Numbered from the stretch's first letter, positions 1 to 11,924 are shown. The stretch: DNA of 64,000 nucleotides from Azorinus chamasolen (GCA_963576725.1 OY755252.1:57996816-58060815); one strand, 5' to 3'. A program made the numbers and translations. The notes: generated by a model from the letters alone, not told the origin.

Positions 1-2425
1 GAATTAAATTGGATCAAAAAATTGCAAACACCTTTTCCTTTAGGACTGAATGATAATATTTACCAGACTGGAAATATTTCAAAAGAACCAGATATAGATA
101 TATTTTCAATTTTTTCTATTAGAAAACGCAAATCTCGGTCACATGGCATTCGCAAAAATGGTAATATTAAACGAAAATCTCGTTTGAAAATGAATCTTCT
201 TGATCTACATACTTTACGCCTTACTTCGGGTAAACATGCCATGCTTTCTATACTTTCCTCCTTATCTATATGTTCATTAAAAGAAATTGACGAGCAAGCC
301 GATAAAATTATTTTTAGATCAGATCCTCTCATAGGAACGGCTAGTTTGATACAAAGCTTTACTCTACATGTTCTCAGACCGCACATTGACAAATTATCTG
401 AACACCAAAAATTCTTCTTGAAAATTCCTTTTATTAATAAAGGTATTGATTTTATTGACCTCCAAAGTATTTTTAGAGACAAAAATGTAATTAACACTAT
501 TCCTAAATACTTTAAAAATACAGAACCACCTATCATCTGCTACAAGTATAACAAACCCATCAGAAATACAATTTTCAACTATAATAAAATTGTGGCCGAC
601 CTTAATATTAATGATAATATTCCTGATAATTGAGATTGCGCCACCTCAAAATTTTGCTATTCTCCGGCTGGCCATGTGATTACTGGTAATTTTGAGATAA
701 TTAAAGATAAACGTCTACGATCTCTTTTGAATAAAGGTCCCAAATATAGAATACCATCCTTGATAGATTTTAACTCTTGTCGAGTTCAGATTGCGGAGGC
801 TTTACAAAATTTTAGTATTAAATGGTGTCGAAGAGAACATGTTGAGTCTAATGCTCTTTCTTGTTGGAAAAAACTAATTTTTGATATAATTGATAAACGC
901 ATTTCCTTTTACAGCTCTAATAAACACCTTCTTCCACCTAAACCTAGAACTTCTTTTAGACATTTTAAAAAGGGTTTACAGGATTTCCATTCAAAATACG
1001 TTTTTGTTCCTGCTGATAAGGCATCGAATAATGTGATTATTATTTGTCGATTACATTATATCGATGTCTTGAAGCAGGAAATTATTAATACCAAGTCATA
1101 CATTTCAGTTACCACTGACGAAAAGACCATCATTTCAGACCATGTCAAAAAGTGTGAACAATTTGGAACCGATATTAAAATTACACAACATAAACTTCCT
1201 ACAATGTATTGGTTACCAAAACTACATAAAAAACCATATAAAGCGCGTTTCATTGCAAATTCTAGTTCATGTACAACTACTAAATTGTCTATACTTTTGA
1301 CTTCTTGTTTAACGAAGGTAAAGGAACATGTAAAATTCTACTGCGATAAGACTTATGAAAATTCTGGAATAAATCTCTTCTGGTCTATTAAGAACTCTTC
1401 AGAAGTCTTAAACAAACTTAAGAACAAAAGGTATCTTGCATCCACTGTAAGCACGTAGGATTTTTCTACTCTGTATACAACTCTTCCTCATATTTTAATT
1501 AAGGATAAGCTTACTAACTTAATCCAGAAAGTATTTGCACGGGGAAAAAACATCATTCTTGGCATGTAATGCTGAAAAAGCTTTCTTTACTGACGAGCAA
1601 ATGAAATATTACACCAATTGGACTTGCTCAGAAGTTTGCGAAACACTTACCTTTCTTTTGGATAACATATTTGTACGTTATGGGAATGCTATATACCGTC
1701 AGGTAATTGGTATTCCTATGGGTACGAATTGTGCACCACTTGTCGCAGATTTGTTTTTGTACTGCTATGAGAGAGATTTCATGTTGCGTTTGAATCCTCA
1801 ATCACAAGAAGATGTTATAAAAGCCTTCAATGAAACTTGTTGATATTTGGATGATATTTTTAACTTAGATAACCCTTTCTTTGATGCTCTGATTCCTACA
1901 ATTTATCCTAAAGAACTCAAATTGAATAAAGCTAACCCGTCCGACAATTATGCAGCGTTTCTTGATCTAGACCTTAAAATTAATAATGGATTGATTTCTT
2001 CTAAAATATATGACAAAAGAGATGATTTTGATTTTAATATTGTAAATTTTCCTCATCTTGACGGGGATGTTCCCCGTGCTCCATCTTACGGGGTGTATAT
2101 ATCTCAACTTATTCGTTTTGCTAGAGCTTGTTCACCTATTGAAGATTTTAACAGTCGAAATCTCATTTTAACTGAAAAGCTGCTTAAGCAAGGATATAGA
2201 TACCATAAACTAAGAAAAACTTTCTCTAAATTTTACTATCGAAATCTCTCGCTTATTGGCAAGTACCAATGTAATCTCAAGGTGCTTCTGCGACACGGTA
2301 TTTCACATCCTGAATGTTATGGTGATGTGATTTACAAACTTCGTAAAATTATTGGACATACCCATTTTCTCACTTTGTTCATCAAATGTGTTAAACAATT
2401 CATTAAAAGGGATATGATCCTGTAG
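1..2425 (+). pseudogene. PLE polyprotein copy 1: endonuclease end plus reverse transcriptase, broken
   Basis: The frame opens at the end of the GIY-YIG region and a basic linker (22-633). The RT follows: a CDC-like start, the palm with YWLPKLHK (around 1210), DFSTLYTTLPH (1459-1491), GIPMGTNCAPLVADL (around 1711-1755) and the catalytic YLDD box at 1844-1855. Breaks are a TGA at 631-633, a TAG at 1456-1458 (the older copy at 18330 has TAT, Tyr, here), a frameshift in the A-run near 1545, and a TGA at 1841-1843 just before YLDD, where a basic residue is usual. The last block (1847-2425) is the RT thumb and C-terminal extension. It cannot make a full protein unless the stops are recoded. Confidence 0.8.
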
Positions 2426-3026
2426 TACTACAACATACTGCATGTTTGGTTGTGGACCCTTTTACAGTTGGCAATCACGCTGGCCTCTTTGCATGTACGC
2501 CGACAAGAAAGGTTTAGTACTCTATGAAGGCGACCTCTTAAATCCAGAAATGGAAGGAGAACGTCGGATATCTGTACTATTTCATTTTTGTCGTACCCTT
2601 TATTACTTTTCTACAGTTACTCTGTTTGCAGCTCAATCATTGAGTACACTAGCGATAGGTGGATACAGTATGTTCAATTAAATGTTTTTTCGTTATACGT
2701 GCACTTTACCATTGTATTTGCCGTCGCGGTTGTTGTAGATTAGTCGGAGAGGGGATACGTTTATTTACACTGTTTGTCTTTTAGGGTGGGGATGGAATAA
2801 GAGTGAGGTTGGGCGCCCATAAACCGGTTTAACCCCCCAGTGACTTTTGTCACTGCCCGTTCCAAGGCGGTACTTCCATCTTCCTCCTATTGTATGTTTG
2901 TTTTGTCTTTGTGTGTCTCTTGTTGTTTTTTCTAGTTATGTACATTTGCTGTGTCCTTGTGTTGCTGTTCGGGCGAGTGTTTGTTCTGTATGTGGTGTTT
3001 CCTGCATGACTCATTTTTGTACTTTT
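1..3026 (+). mobile_element. Penelope-like element (Naiad type), copy 1, cut by the window edge
   Basis: This is the 3' three quarters of a PLE. Base 1 matches base 3962 of copy 2 and the identity runs on almost without change, so the two copies form a head-to-tail pair with a period of 3961 bp. It holds the end of the endonuclease region, the reverse transcriptase (RT) and a 3' tail from about 2500 that ends in TTTGTACTTT. The same end closes the copies at 7538, 18710, 21359 and 45827, so it is the true 3' terminus. Copy 2 begins directly after it. Tandem partial copies are typical of PLEs. Confidence 0.8.
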
Positions 3027-3286
3027 ATTATCACAACAGTGTTGCTTGTGCCGTGTGGTGGCCGTAAAAACTCTCCCCGTACACGTAATCGATGTTGTTA
3101 TCATTCTCTTGCAGGATATGCAAGTAACATACACAACTCTCATTCGCCTCTTACATCATCATAAGTATGTCATGCACCTCGTGGTAGGTGTTGTGTTCAC
3201 CAACAATTTGATGCACTTGGTAGCTACACTAATGTAATTGACGTGTTGATGAACACAATACAGGTGCCCCTCTATCACTTTCCAAT

Positions 3287-6200
3287 ATGAATAAAGTTAA
3301 AATACCTCTAATAGAACTGAAAGCTATAAATATGCAATCTGTGTCGTCTGTACAAGTACCCAGAAATATTTCTAATTTCTCTTCCCTTCAACCGTTTGTT
3401 CGTTTAAAACAACTTAATCTTCAGTCGGCATCATCTTTTCACATACCATCTCTTTCTATTAATAAATGTTTTTTCAATGGACCAAGAGTTGTACTTTCAC
3501 CTTTAAAATCTGTTATCCAAAATGTTTCTTCTATTCGTAAACGGTCCTTATGCAGGCGACACAGAGTGTATCCAATTATCCAAAAGTGCTTTGCTAAGAG
3601 GTGCATATGTTGTAGTAACATTTCTTGTAATTCCACTATAAAATCTACAGTTAATGGTAGAACATTTAATGTCAAGATAAACTCAGACGTTGATTGTACT
3701 ACTACTAACGTTATTTATGTTTTAACTTGAAACGCGCCTAGTTGCGGTATACAGTACGTAGGACAAACAGGACGTGCTTTAAAGACTCGATTTCGTGAGC
3801 ATGCATATCAGTGTCGAAATCGTAAACTAAACAATTTTTTATACCAACACTTTCGGAAATCTGGCCATTCTTTTAAAGATGTTTTAGTACAAATTGTTGA
3901 GCATGTAACATATGATAAGGAGGCTACTAGTAGCTTTAAATCGAAAGTTAGATTTATATCTGAATTAAATTGGATCAAAAAATTGCAAACACCTTTTCCT
4001 TTAGGACTGAATGATAATATTTACCAGACTGGAAATATTTCAAAAGAACCAGATATAGATATATTTTCAATTTTTTCTATTAGAAAACGCAAATCTCGGT
4101 CACATGGCATTCGCAAAAATGGTAATATTAAACGAAAATCTCGTTTGAAAATGAATCTTCTTGATCTACATACTTTACGCCTTACTTCGGGTAAACATGC
4201 CATGCTTTCTATACTTTCCTCCTTATCTATATGTTCATTAAAAGAAATTGACGAGCAAGCCGATAAAATTATTTTTAGATCAGATCCTCTCATAGGAACG
4301 GCTAGTTTGATACAAAGCTTTACTCTACATGTTCTCAGACCGCACATTGACAAATTATCTGAACACCAAAAATTCTTCTTGAAAATTCCTTTTATTAATA
4401 AAGGTATTGATTTTATTGACCTCCAAAGTATTTTTAGAGACAAAAATGTAATTAACACTATTCCTAAATACTTTAAAAATACAGAACCACCTATCATCTG
4501 CTACAAGTATAACAAACCCATCAGAAATACAATTTTCAACTATAATAAAATTGTGGCCGACCTTAATATTAATGATAATATTCCTGATAATTGAGATTGC
4601 GCCACCTCAAAATTTTGCTATTCTCCGGCTGGCCATGTGATTACTGGTAATTTTGAGATAATTAAAGATAAACGTCTACGATCTCTTTTGAATAAAGGTC
4701 CCAAATATAGAATACCATCCTTGATAGATTTTAACTCTTGTCGAGTTCAGATTGCGGAGGCTTTACAAAATTTTAGTATTAAATGGTGTCGAAGAGAACA
4801 TGTTGAGTCTAATGCTCTTTCTTGTTGGAAAAAACTAATTTTTGATATAATTGATAAACGCATTTCCTTTTACAGCTCTAATAAACACCTTCTTCCACCT
4901 AAACCTAGAACTTCTTTTAGACATTTTAAAAAGGGTTTACAGGATTTCCATTCAAAATACGTTTTTGTTCCTGCTGATAAGGCATCGAATAATGTGATTA
5001 TTATTTGTCGATTACATTATATCGATGTCTTGAAGCAGGAAATTATTAATACCAAGTCATACATTTCAGTTACCACTGACGAAAAGACCATCATTTCAGA
5101 CCATGTCAAAAAGTGTGAACAATTTGGAACCGATATTAAAATTACACAACATAAACTTCCTACAATGTATTGGTTACCAAAACTACATAAAAAACCATAT
5201 AAAGCGCGTTTCATTGCAAATTCTAGTTCATGTACAACTACTAAATTGTCTATACTTTTGACTTCTTGTTTAACGAAGGTAAAGGAACATGTAAAATTCT
5301 ACTGCGATAAGACTTATGAAAATTCTGGAATAAATCTCTTCTGGTCTATTAAGAACTCTTCAGAAGTCTTAAACAAACTTAAGAACAAAAGGTATCTTGC
5401 ATCCACTGTAAGCACGTAGGATTTTTCTACTCTGTATACAACTCTTCCTCATATTTTAATTAAGGATAAGCTTACTAACTTAATCCAGAAAGTATTTGCA
5501 CGGGGAAAAAACATCATTCTTGGCTACAGGAGGAGCTTACCAGACTCATGTATTATTTTTTCCCTGTCGTGCCCTTAACGGCTTGCCTGCAGGTGCTCTG
5601 ACTTCAGCAAAGTCATTGAGTACATATTTGACGGATTGTCACAGTTATTATGCTATGTTTTACATGTTGTCCTGTGTTCACCGTCGTCTATGTTGTGGGT
5701 AAGTCCAGCGGGGATACCTTTATTTACAATATTTGTAAAGCTAGGGTGACTTTGAGAGAAGTGTGAGGTTAGGACGTCCGTAAACCGGTTTAAACCCCCA
5801 GTGGTGTTTTTGCTGCTGACCGTGCCAAGGCGGTACTCTCTTTGTCACCCTTCCTTTTGTTTGCCTTGCGTCTTTGTGCTTGTGGTTTGTTCATGTTGTG
5901 GAACGTTTGTCCCTGTTTCTTGTGTGTCTTTTGGTGTTTTCTGTTTTCATTTCGTGTGTGTGCGTGTGCGTTTGGGTGTGTGGTTGTGTGTGTGTGTGTG
6001 TCATGCTGTCTATCGGTGTTTTGGTGGTGGTTGCGTCTTGCATGTGGCTTTGCCTGCTTGACTTTACTACTTTTCCATGTAATGCTGAAAAAGCTTTCTT
6101 TACTGACGATCAAATGAAATATTACACCAATTGGACTTGCTCAGAAGTTTGCGAAACACTTACCTTTCTTTTGGATAACATATTTGTACGTTATGGGAAT

Positions 6201-6938
6201 GCTATATACCGTCAGGTAATTGGTATTCCTATGGGTACGAATTGTGCACCACTTGTCGCAGATTTGTTTTTGTACTGCTATGAGAGAGATTTCATGTTGC
6301 GTTTGAATCCTCAATCACAAGAAGATGTTATAAAAGCCTTCAATGAAACTTGTTGATATTTGGATGATATTTTTAACTTAGATAACCCTTTCTTTGATGC
6401 TCTGATTCCTACAATTTATCCTAAAGAACTCAAATTGAATAAAGCTAACCCGTCCGACAATTATGCAGCGTTTCTTGATCTAGACCTTAAAATTAATAAT
6501 GGATTGATTTCTTCTAAAATATATGACAAAAGAGATGATTTTGATTTTAATATTGTAAATTTTCCTCATCTTGACGGGGATGTTCCCCGTGCTCCATCTT
6601 ACGGGGTGTATATATCTCAACTTATTCGTTTTGCTAGAGCTTGTTCACCTATTGAAGATTTTAACAGTCGAAATCTCATTTTAACTGAAAAGCTGCTTAA
6701 GCAAGGATATAGATACCATAAACTAAGAAAAACTTTCTCTAAATTTTACTATCGAAATCTCTCGCTTATTGGCAAGTACCAATGTAATCTCAAGGTGCTT
6801 CTGCGACACGGTATTTCACATCCTGAATGTTATGGTGATGTGATTTACAAACTTCGTAAAATTATTGGACATACCCATTTTCTCACTTTGTTCATCAAAT
6901 GTGTTAAACAATTCATTAAAAGGGATATGATCCTGTAG
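3287..6938 (+). pseudogene. PLE polyprotein copy 2: N-terminal GIY-YIG endonuclease plus reverse transcriptase, broken
   Basis: Start ATG at 3287. Codons 1-90 are a low-complexity lead. A Cys-rich stretch (CFAKRCICCSNISC, around 3587-3634) comes next, then the GIY-YIG nuclease: VIYVLT, a stop, NAPSCG, then IQYVGQTGRALKTRFREH and a His-bearing segment (3710-3890). A Cys pair between the GIY-like and YIG-like strands plus later His residues is the CCHH finger known from Naiads; the TGA at 3728-3730 sits where the first Cys is expected. The RT (4637-6938) has the same motifs as copy 1. Breaks are TGA 3728, TGA 4592, TAG 5417, a frameshift near 5505, the insertion 5525-6076 and TGA 6354. Apart from the frameshift, the blocks stay in register. 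Confidence 0.78.
5525..6076 (+). mobile_element. 552-bp 5'-truncated PLE tail of a second subfamily, inserted in the RT
   Basis: The offset between copies 1 and 2 jumps from 3961 to 4513 at this point, so 552 bp are extra. The insert matches 17624-18234 closely and the PLE 3' tail more distantly. Shared landmarks are GTGAGGTT, TAAACCGGTTTAAACCCCC, CCAAGGCGGT and an end in TGACT..TACTTTT. It reads as the 3' end of a related PLE subfamily inserted in the same orientation. Its length is a multiple of three, so it leaves a chance read-through ORF (5874-6356) into the RT; this is not a real gene. Confidence 0.65.
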
Positions 6939-7544
6939 TACTACAACATACTGCATGTTTGGTTGTGGACCCTTTTACAGTTGGCAATCACGCTGGCCTC
7001 TTTGCATGTACGCCGACAAGAAAGGTTTAGTACTCTATGAAGGCGACCTCTTAAATCCAGAAATGGAAGGAGAACGTCGGATATCTGTACTATTTCATTT
7101 TTGTCGTACCCTTTATTACTTTTCTACAGTTACTCTGTTTGCAGCTCAATCATTGAGTACACTAGCGATAGGTGGATACAGTATGTTCAATTAAATGTTT
7201 TTTCGTTATACGTGCACTTTACCATTGTATTTGCCGTCGCGGTTGTTGTAGATTAGTCGGAGAGGGGATACGTTTATTTACACTGTTTGTCTTTTATGGT
7301 GGGGATGGAATAAGAGTGAGGTTGGGCGCCCATAACCCGGTTTAACCCCCAGTGACTTTTGTCACTGACCGTTCCAAGGCGGTACTTCCATCTTCCTCCT
7401 ATTGTATGTTTGTTTTGTCTTTGTGTGTCTCTTGTTGTTTTTTTCTAGTTATGTACATTTGCTGTGTCCTTGTGTTGCTGTTCGGGCGAGTGTTTGTTCT
7501 GTATGTGGTGTTTCCTGCATGACTCATTTTTGTACTTTTAGTAT

Positions 7545-7960
7545 GATTATGCTTCAGACCAAATATCAAATCACTCCAGCATACACAAGCGAAGAAATAT
7601 TTGACGAAATTTTTTGTATTTTTTTTTTGTAATTAAACAATCTCCGAAATTCAATCAAAGTCTCGGCAAACAGGAAGTAGATGAATGACAGACTTGAAAA
7701 GGGGATACACGGTACAACATAGTGAGGTTATGCTTCAGACTAAATATCAAATCATTCCAGCCGACACAAGCCAAGAAATCTTTGACGAAAGTTTTTGTCA
7801 TTAAACAATCACCCAAATTCAATCAAAGTGTCGGCAAACAGGAAGTAGATGGAAAACACACCTGAAAAGGAGAGGCACGGTAGAACTCATTAGGATCATG
7901 CTTCAGACTAAATATGAAATCATACCAAAATACACAAGCCAAGAAATCTTTGATGAAAAA
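7545..7960. repeat. Direct repeat, 2.5 units of about 165-185 bp
   Basis: The block beginning ATGCTTCAGACNAAATAT recurs at about 7549, 7728 and 7899. Each unit is followed by ACACAAGCNAAGAAAT, and the first two also by CGGCAAACAGGAAGTAGAT. The third unit ends in a run of ACGTACGG-type motifs. It starts a few bases after the PLE 3' end. No coding sequence is seen. Confidence 0.7.
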
Positions 7961-8019
7961 TTTACAGGACCGACGTACGGACGTACAGGACGTACGGCAC
8001 GGACAAGGGTAAAACTTAA

Positions 8020-8046
8020 TGCCCCCGTCGCCTAAAGGCGGGGGCA
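8020..8046. repeat. GC-rich hairpin closing the 7545 repeat
   Basis: TGCCCCCG pairs with CGGGGGCA around a short inner GCC/GGC stem. It lies 50 bp after the repeat block and is followed by AT-rich sequence, so it probably belongs to the end of that repetitive element. Confidence 0.6.
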
Positions 8047-8120
8047 TAAAAATATTGTTTGTCGACAAAAGACACACGATTGTTCCGAAAAACGGACAAA
8101 GAATTCGTCAACTACTACGG

Positions 8121-8280
8121 TTTCATATCGACTGGTTGGCCAGGTGTCATTGCTACCTCTATTTCATACCGACTGGTCGATAAGGCGTCATTGCATCCTC
8201 TATTTCATTCCGACTACATGTAGTCGGTAAGGGGTCATTGCCTCTTATATTTCATTCCGACTGTTCGATAAGGTGTCAAA
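8121..8280. repeat. Tandem repeat, about 41 bp, four units
   Basis: Units start with TTTCAT(A/T)(T/C)CGACT at 8121, 8162, 8203 and 8250 and contain AAGG(C/G)GTCATTGC. The third unit is longer because of a small ACATGTAGT insertion. Confidence 0.7.
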
Positions 8281-9076
8281 TGTTGTATATGCTTTTAGGT
8301 GAAAACTTTTTTTACAATATTGTCAAATCTCTTCTCCAAGTGTAAGAAACGTATATTCTTGCATAACACGTGCTGTTGTAGTCCCGATTAAACGTGTATT
8401 AACAAGGCGATTCTCGTGCACACGCGCTGTTGTTGCCCGGTTTTAGTTATACCTTTACGGGGCCTAACGTAAACAATGGTAGCAATCATGTGACCAACAA
8501 ACTACGTCACTTATTGCACGTCATCAATGACGTAGACTGTTTTCGAATTTATAATTTATAGCATTTTTGCTGAAGATAGGCGAGCGATGCGCATAATTTA
8601 GAGGCTTTGGGGCATTTCCTAGTAGTAGATGTATTAAATTATATTCGTTGTAAAAGGTACAATCTATAGTTCGCTTACAGTGACCTACTTTTTACTGCTG
8701 TCCTTGAGTTTACGCGATTGAAAACATGTTTGTAACTGGTACAGTAGGTATTTAACCTAATGGGGACTCCTAAATTAACTGAAAATTAGATATGTTAGAT
8801 GCATGTAATAGGTATGTACTCACAGTGCTAAATCTATGTCCTTTAAGCATTAAATATTAACATCTAGACATATCTAGCTGTCCCTTGCGTATTCCGCACT
8901 TACATAAATGGCACCTTGAATTGACTGATGAAATGACGTCAAATACAAAACAAAACACTGCCCCGGTAACAGCATAAATCGAATGAACCGTCAAAGAAGT
9001 AGTGTATTGTTTGGGTTGTATTTCAACCGACTAAATGAACACAGGAAAGCATTTTTTTGTTCTATGCAAGAATAGC
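8281..9076. other. Gene-free stretch
   Basis: AT-rich DNA with no convincing exon, RNA gene or complete repeat. A partial ACGTG/GCTGTTG repeat near 8360-8440 is distantly related to the MITE at 9077. Confidence 0.5.
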
Positions 9077-9215
9077 GTTAATACACGTGTTTTTTCGGGC
9101 AATAACATCTGCAGTGTCCCTTGGGACTGTTGTTGCCATCGCCCTTCGGACTCGGGACAACAACAGGCCCTCGGGACACTGCAGATGTAATGGCCCGAAA
9201 AAAACGTGTATTAAC
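9077..9215. mobile_element. MITE with about 45-bp terminal inverted repeats
   Basis: GTTAATACACGTGTTTTTTC and a CTGCAGTGTCCC block on the left are mirrored by GGGACACTGCAG and AAAAAACGTGTATTAAC on the right. The total is 139 bp, with a short non-palindromic centre. Confidence 0.75.
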
Positions 9216-9387
9216 CCTCTATTATAGCAGAACCGTCCCAAAAGGACCGCCAAAACGAGTTGTTTAAGACAGGTAATAGGTTAATGCCTCTGTATACGTT
9301 TTCTGAAATTATTAATGACTTCCTGCATTAAGCAACCATCTGCTATTAAAATACATTTTTTCTGAAGTGGTCGCCTTCAGACGTTGA

Positions 9388-9409
9388 GGGGGGGGGGGGG
9401 GGGGGGGGG
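9388..9409. repeat. Homopolymer, 22 G
   Basis: Uninterrupted G run, one of several G or C runs in the window (29235, 37682, 39265, 42853, 43581, 45330). Confidence 0.9.
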
Positions 9410-9639
9410 TTACAGTAATGTATGACATAGCACGACTGGCATTACGAATAGTCACTGCAGATAAATAATTCAAACTTACTTGCACCTTGAGGTACATTAT
9501 AATTTGTTCCAAGAGAAAAATACTGTTCCGAGAGAAAATTTAGAGATTCACAAACGATATGACCCTTGCTAGATCTATACGAAATCAAAATTTATACATT
9601 AACCCCTCTAATAAGGACGTTAAAATCATTATCAAAACC

Positions 9640-9727
9640 TGGAGCAAATGCTCTATTAATTACAATGGTTTCAAAAACTGATGTCCACAAAGACGTCAAA
9701 AGGCGTCAATATGAGGGAATGGGTTAA
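9640..9727. mobile_element. Half copy of MITE family T1
   Basis: Right half of T1: GGAGCAAATGCTCTATTAATTACAA-type centre arm, then CGTCAATATGAGGGAATGGG and a terminal TTAA at 9724. The left arm is missing. Confidence 0.6.
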
Positions 9728-9894
9728 ATGACCTAAATCGTTCTTTGATATCATTCCGGTTTAGAGGGGTTCTACTGTATTTCAAACAGTGTATAACCCA
9801 ACTGAGCTCCTGTTTGCCGTCCACCAGAGCCTACTCTGTTTTGCTGGCATTTGAGGCAAATTCAATACGGGCAGAACTAGATCAGATTCCGAGT

Positions 9895-10132
9895 TTAACC
9901 CGTCGCTTGCAATTCACGTCAATATACCTACCCGTAAATAGTGAAGACCCAGATGAGACAGCTCTTGCAGGAGGGTCTGCACTATTTACAATTTGATAGT
10001 ACAACCAGTACACTCCACAGCAGTGATTGCACAGCGAAATACTTGTACACAGTGAAGATATATGTAATTATACAACAGGGCATGGGTAAAGAAGGAGAAA
10101 TGTATTTTAAAATTCAGCCAGCGAAGGGTTAA
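9895..10132. mobile_element. MITE family TA (TTAA-bounded), 238 bp, centre half lost
   Basis: Starts TTAACCCGTCGCTTGC and ends GCGAAGGGTTAA. The central palindrome (GTAAATAG...GATGAGACAGCTC) has lost most of its right arm. Better copies are at 31233 and 56495. Confidence 0.75.
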
Positions 10133-10404
10133 TATACGAAGACTGATTTGGTACCACACTGTTTGCAACATCTAACCTTACATTGCTGAATTTTCAAATT
10201 GACTATTCCAAAGTTCAAACAAGCCTAGCTTATGGCAACTATTCAGGGTTTTTACTAAAGAAAGGTGTAACATGACTAACAGTGCAGACCCTGACAAATG
10301 GAAGCCCTCTCATCATGGTCTACACTGTTTGCAAAAGACATAATTGACTTGTGTCCCTCACTGTAAGGGCTAACGGTAGGTTTTCACACAGTGTTGGTGA
10401 TATG

Positions 10405-10481
10405 GAACCTTATCTGCCGCTGCATGGTCGACGTCGCATCGTGAAACCATATCTGCCGCTGCATGGTCGACGTCGCATCGT
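10405..10481. repeat. Direct duplication of 38 bp
   Basis: Two adjacent units around CTGCCGCTGCATGGTCGACG with about one mismatch. No gene is attached. Confidence 0.8.
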
Positions 10482-10681
10482 GGATTTACATTGTTTGACA
10501 ACTAGGTCAATCAGGCATTCAGATATCAACACGACACACAGTTTGTAGACTGCAATGAGTTCTATAAATGCAAAGAGGCGATCTGGAAAAAAACTTTTAA
10601 AATTGTATACTAGTAGTATGCGAGTCACTACGAGATGAACACGTGACCTAATCATTCTGTTCAGATCTTGAATTGTTCTAG

Positions 10682-10829
10682 GTTTCCCGGTCAGCCCGCG
10701 AGTGACGCGGGGATCGATGAGGACTGCGCTGTAATTGCTGTCAGAGAAGAACACGGGAAATGGATATACAACGGCTGGCATGATGCCCCTTGTGCCGCAT
10801 CACATCATCCAATATGTGAAATAAGGTGA
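10682..10829 (+). CDS. Last exon of a C-type lectin-domain protein (partial gene)
   Basis: After a TTCTAG acceptor (AG at 10680-10681) the exon supplies one base to a split codon and reads 48 residues to TGA at 10827-10829. Visible motifs are FPGQP, EDCAVIAV, WHDAPC and HHPICE. These are the hallmarks of the C-terminal half of a C-type lectin fold, with the two disulphide cysteines (EDC, ICE) and the usual W-N/H-D-APC strand. If the previous exon ends in TG, the split codon is Trp, giving the common W-x-PGQP. I find no upstream CTLD exon within the window, so the gene either has a distant upstream exon or is a relic. There is no clear AATAAA downstream, and the exon is closely flanked by repeats. 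Confidence 0.72.
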
Positions 10830-11143
10830 CGACAATGACGCCATCATCTGACGTCACGTAAACGTTTTCAGATTTTCCTTACACTCCGAATCACAACTTT
10901 CATGCCTGACACAGGTTATACACCAACATCTTCATGATTTGTCATCAATTTGCTGGTGTAGTTGTAAACACATTGAAACATTTCTAGGAAAAAACATAAA
11001 AAATTCATATCAAAATTAGTTTGAATTCCTAATTATTTTTAAAGACACTTTTCACAGAGCACACTTTTCCAATATTCATTTGATCGTCTAGCTTTACTAA
11101 AAACATGACAGTTACATAAGGCAGTGTAGGTCCATAAAGCTAG

Positions 11144-11391
11144 TTAACCATTTCCCTGTTGTATATTCATGTAAGAAATAATGACGTCATGAATATTAAT
11201 TAGATCATTTTTATGATGGCATATGAACAAAGGACATTTTGGCTCAGGCAGAAACTGTAGAATCAGATCTATTTTACACCATAAACAAACAAAGCAGACC
11301 CTGATCAGACGGCTCACATAGGAGCCGTCTGATTTTGGTCTACTCTGTTTGCAGATGCGTGAAAATGCGCTTACAGAAGGGAAAGGGTTAA
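11144..11391. mobile_element. MITE family T2, 248 bp
   Basis: TTAACCATTTCCCTG at the left and GGGAAAGGGTTAA at the right. Contains AATGACGTCATGAATATTAA and the central palindrome GACCCTGATCAGACGGCTC...GAGCCGTCTGAT. Confidence 0.85.
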
Positions 11392-11519
11392 TACGAAACA
11401 TGTCTTATTGATTGTTTAGCCCCGTTGTAGCAATTACATGTTTGCTTTTCTTGTTTATTTGTTGTGTCATCTTTAATATGTTTGTTAATTTCCTGTATTC
11501 ATATACCAATTCAAAAAAT

Positions 11520-11655
11520 AGTTCATTTACTAATGTCATTATTTCGTTCATGAATATGCATGTGATGTTACTATTTCTTTAATAAATATTCATGATGTCA
11601 TTATTTCCTTTATGAATATTCATGATGTTATTACTTCTTTCACGAACATCCATGG
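11520..11655. repeat. Tandem copies of the T2 subterminal block, about 33 bp
   Basis: Four degenerate copies of ATGATGTCATTATTTC + TTTATGAATATTC. The unit is the T2 subterminal sequence multiplied outside a complete element. Confidence 0.6.
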
Positions 11656-11803
11656 AGTAAAGTGTTAAAAACGAAAACTTTTTCGCCGCCATATGTAGAT
11701 TCATGATTATGTTCTCAACGTGCTTGTATCCAAATGGGACGTCATGTATCTCGCTAATAACGGTGATACATGTACCATAAATAAAGTTGTGTACCCGAAT
11801 ACT

Positions 11804-11908
11804 AAAATCGTCACTTCTCCATCAAACCCCATACTGTGATTACTCTTTAGAAAGGACTCGAAGACACGATTCTAAAGAGTGGTCATAGTATAGGGTTTGA
11901 TGGAGAAA
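11804..11908. mobile_element. MITE family P4 (hairpin)
   Basis: TTCTCCATCAAACCCCATAC...ACTCTTTAG is mirrored by CTAAAGAGTGGTCATAGTAT and GGGTTTGATGGAGAA. Confidence 0.75.
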
Positions 11909-11924
11909 TAAAGGAAACAATCTT

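Larger units (their letters stand above)
3027..7538 (+). mobile_element. Penelope-like element (Naiad type), copy 2, complete but dead
   Basis: The element runs from directly after the 3' end of copy 1 to its own TTTGTACTTT terminus. It has about 260 bp of 5' leader, an ORF region (3287-6938) and a 3' tail of about 600 bp. Without the 552-bp insert at 5525-6076 it would be about 3.96 kb, which equals the tandem period. The order is endonuclease then RT. In canonical Penelope elements the endonuclease is C-terminal; N-terminal placement is the mark of the Naiad/Chlamys group. Copies 1 and 2 share every stop and the frameshift, so one was duplicated from the other, or from one template, after inactivation. 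Confidence 0.8.

Noticed and set aside
2442..2681. 79-codon ORF, repeated at 6955-7194 and partly at 20734-21015
   Set aside because: It lies in the PLE 3' tail, and the tail copies conserve DNA blocks without regard to frame.
3180..3290. Possible hammerhead ribozyme in the PLE leader, as known from some PLEs
   Set aside because: A TTGATGAA-like word is present but CTGANGA, GAAA and the three paired stems could not be found together.
5874..6356. 160-codon ORF joining a Val/Cys-rich start to RT
   Set aside because: Chance fusion across the insertion boundary at 6076; the start is TG-repeat sequence of the insert.
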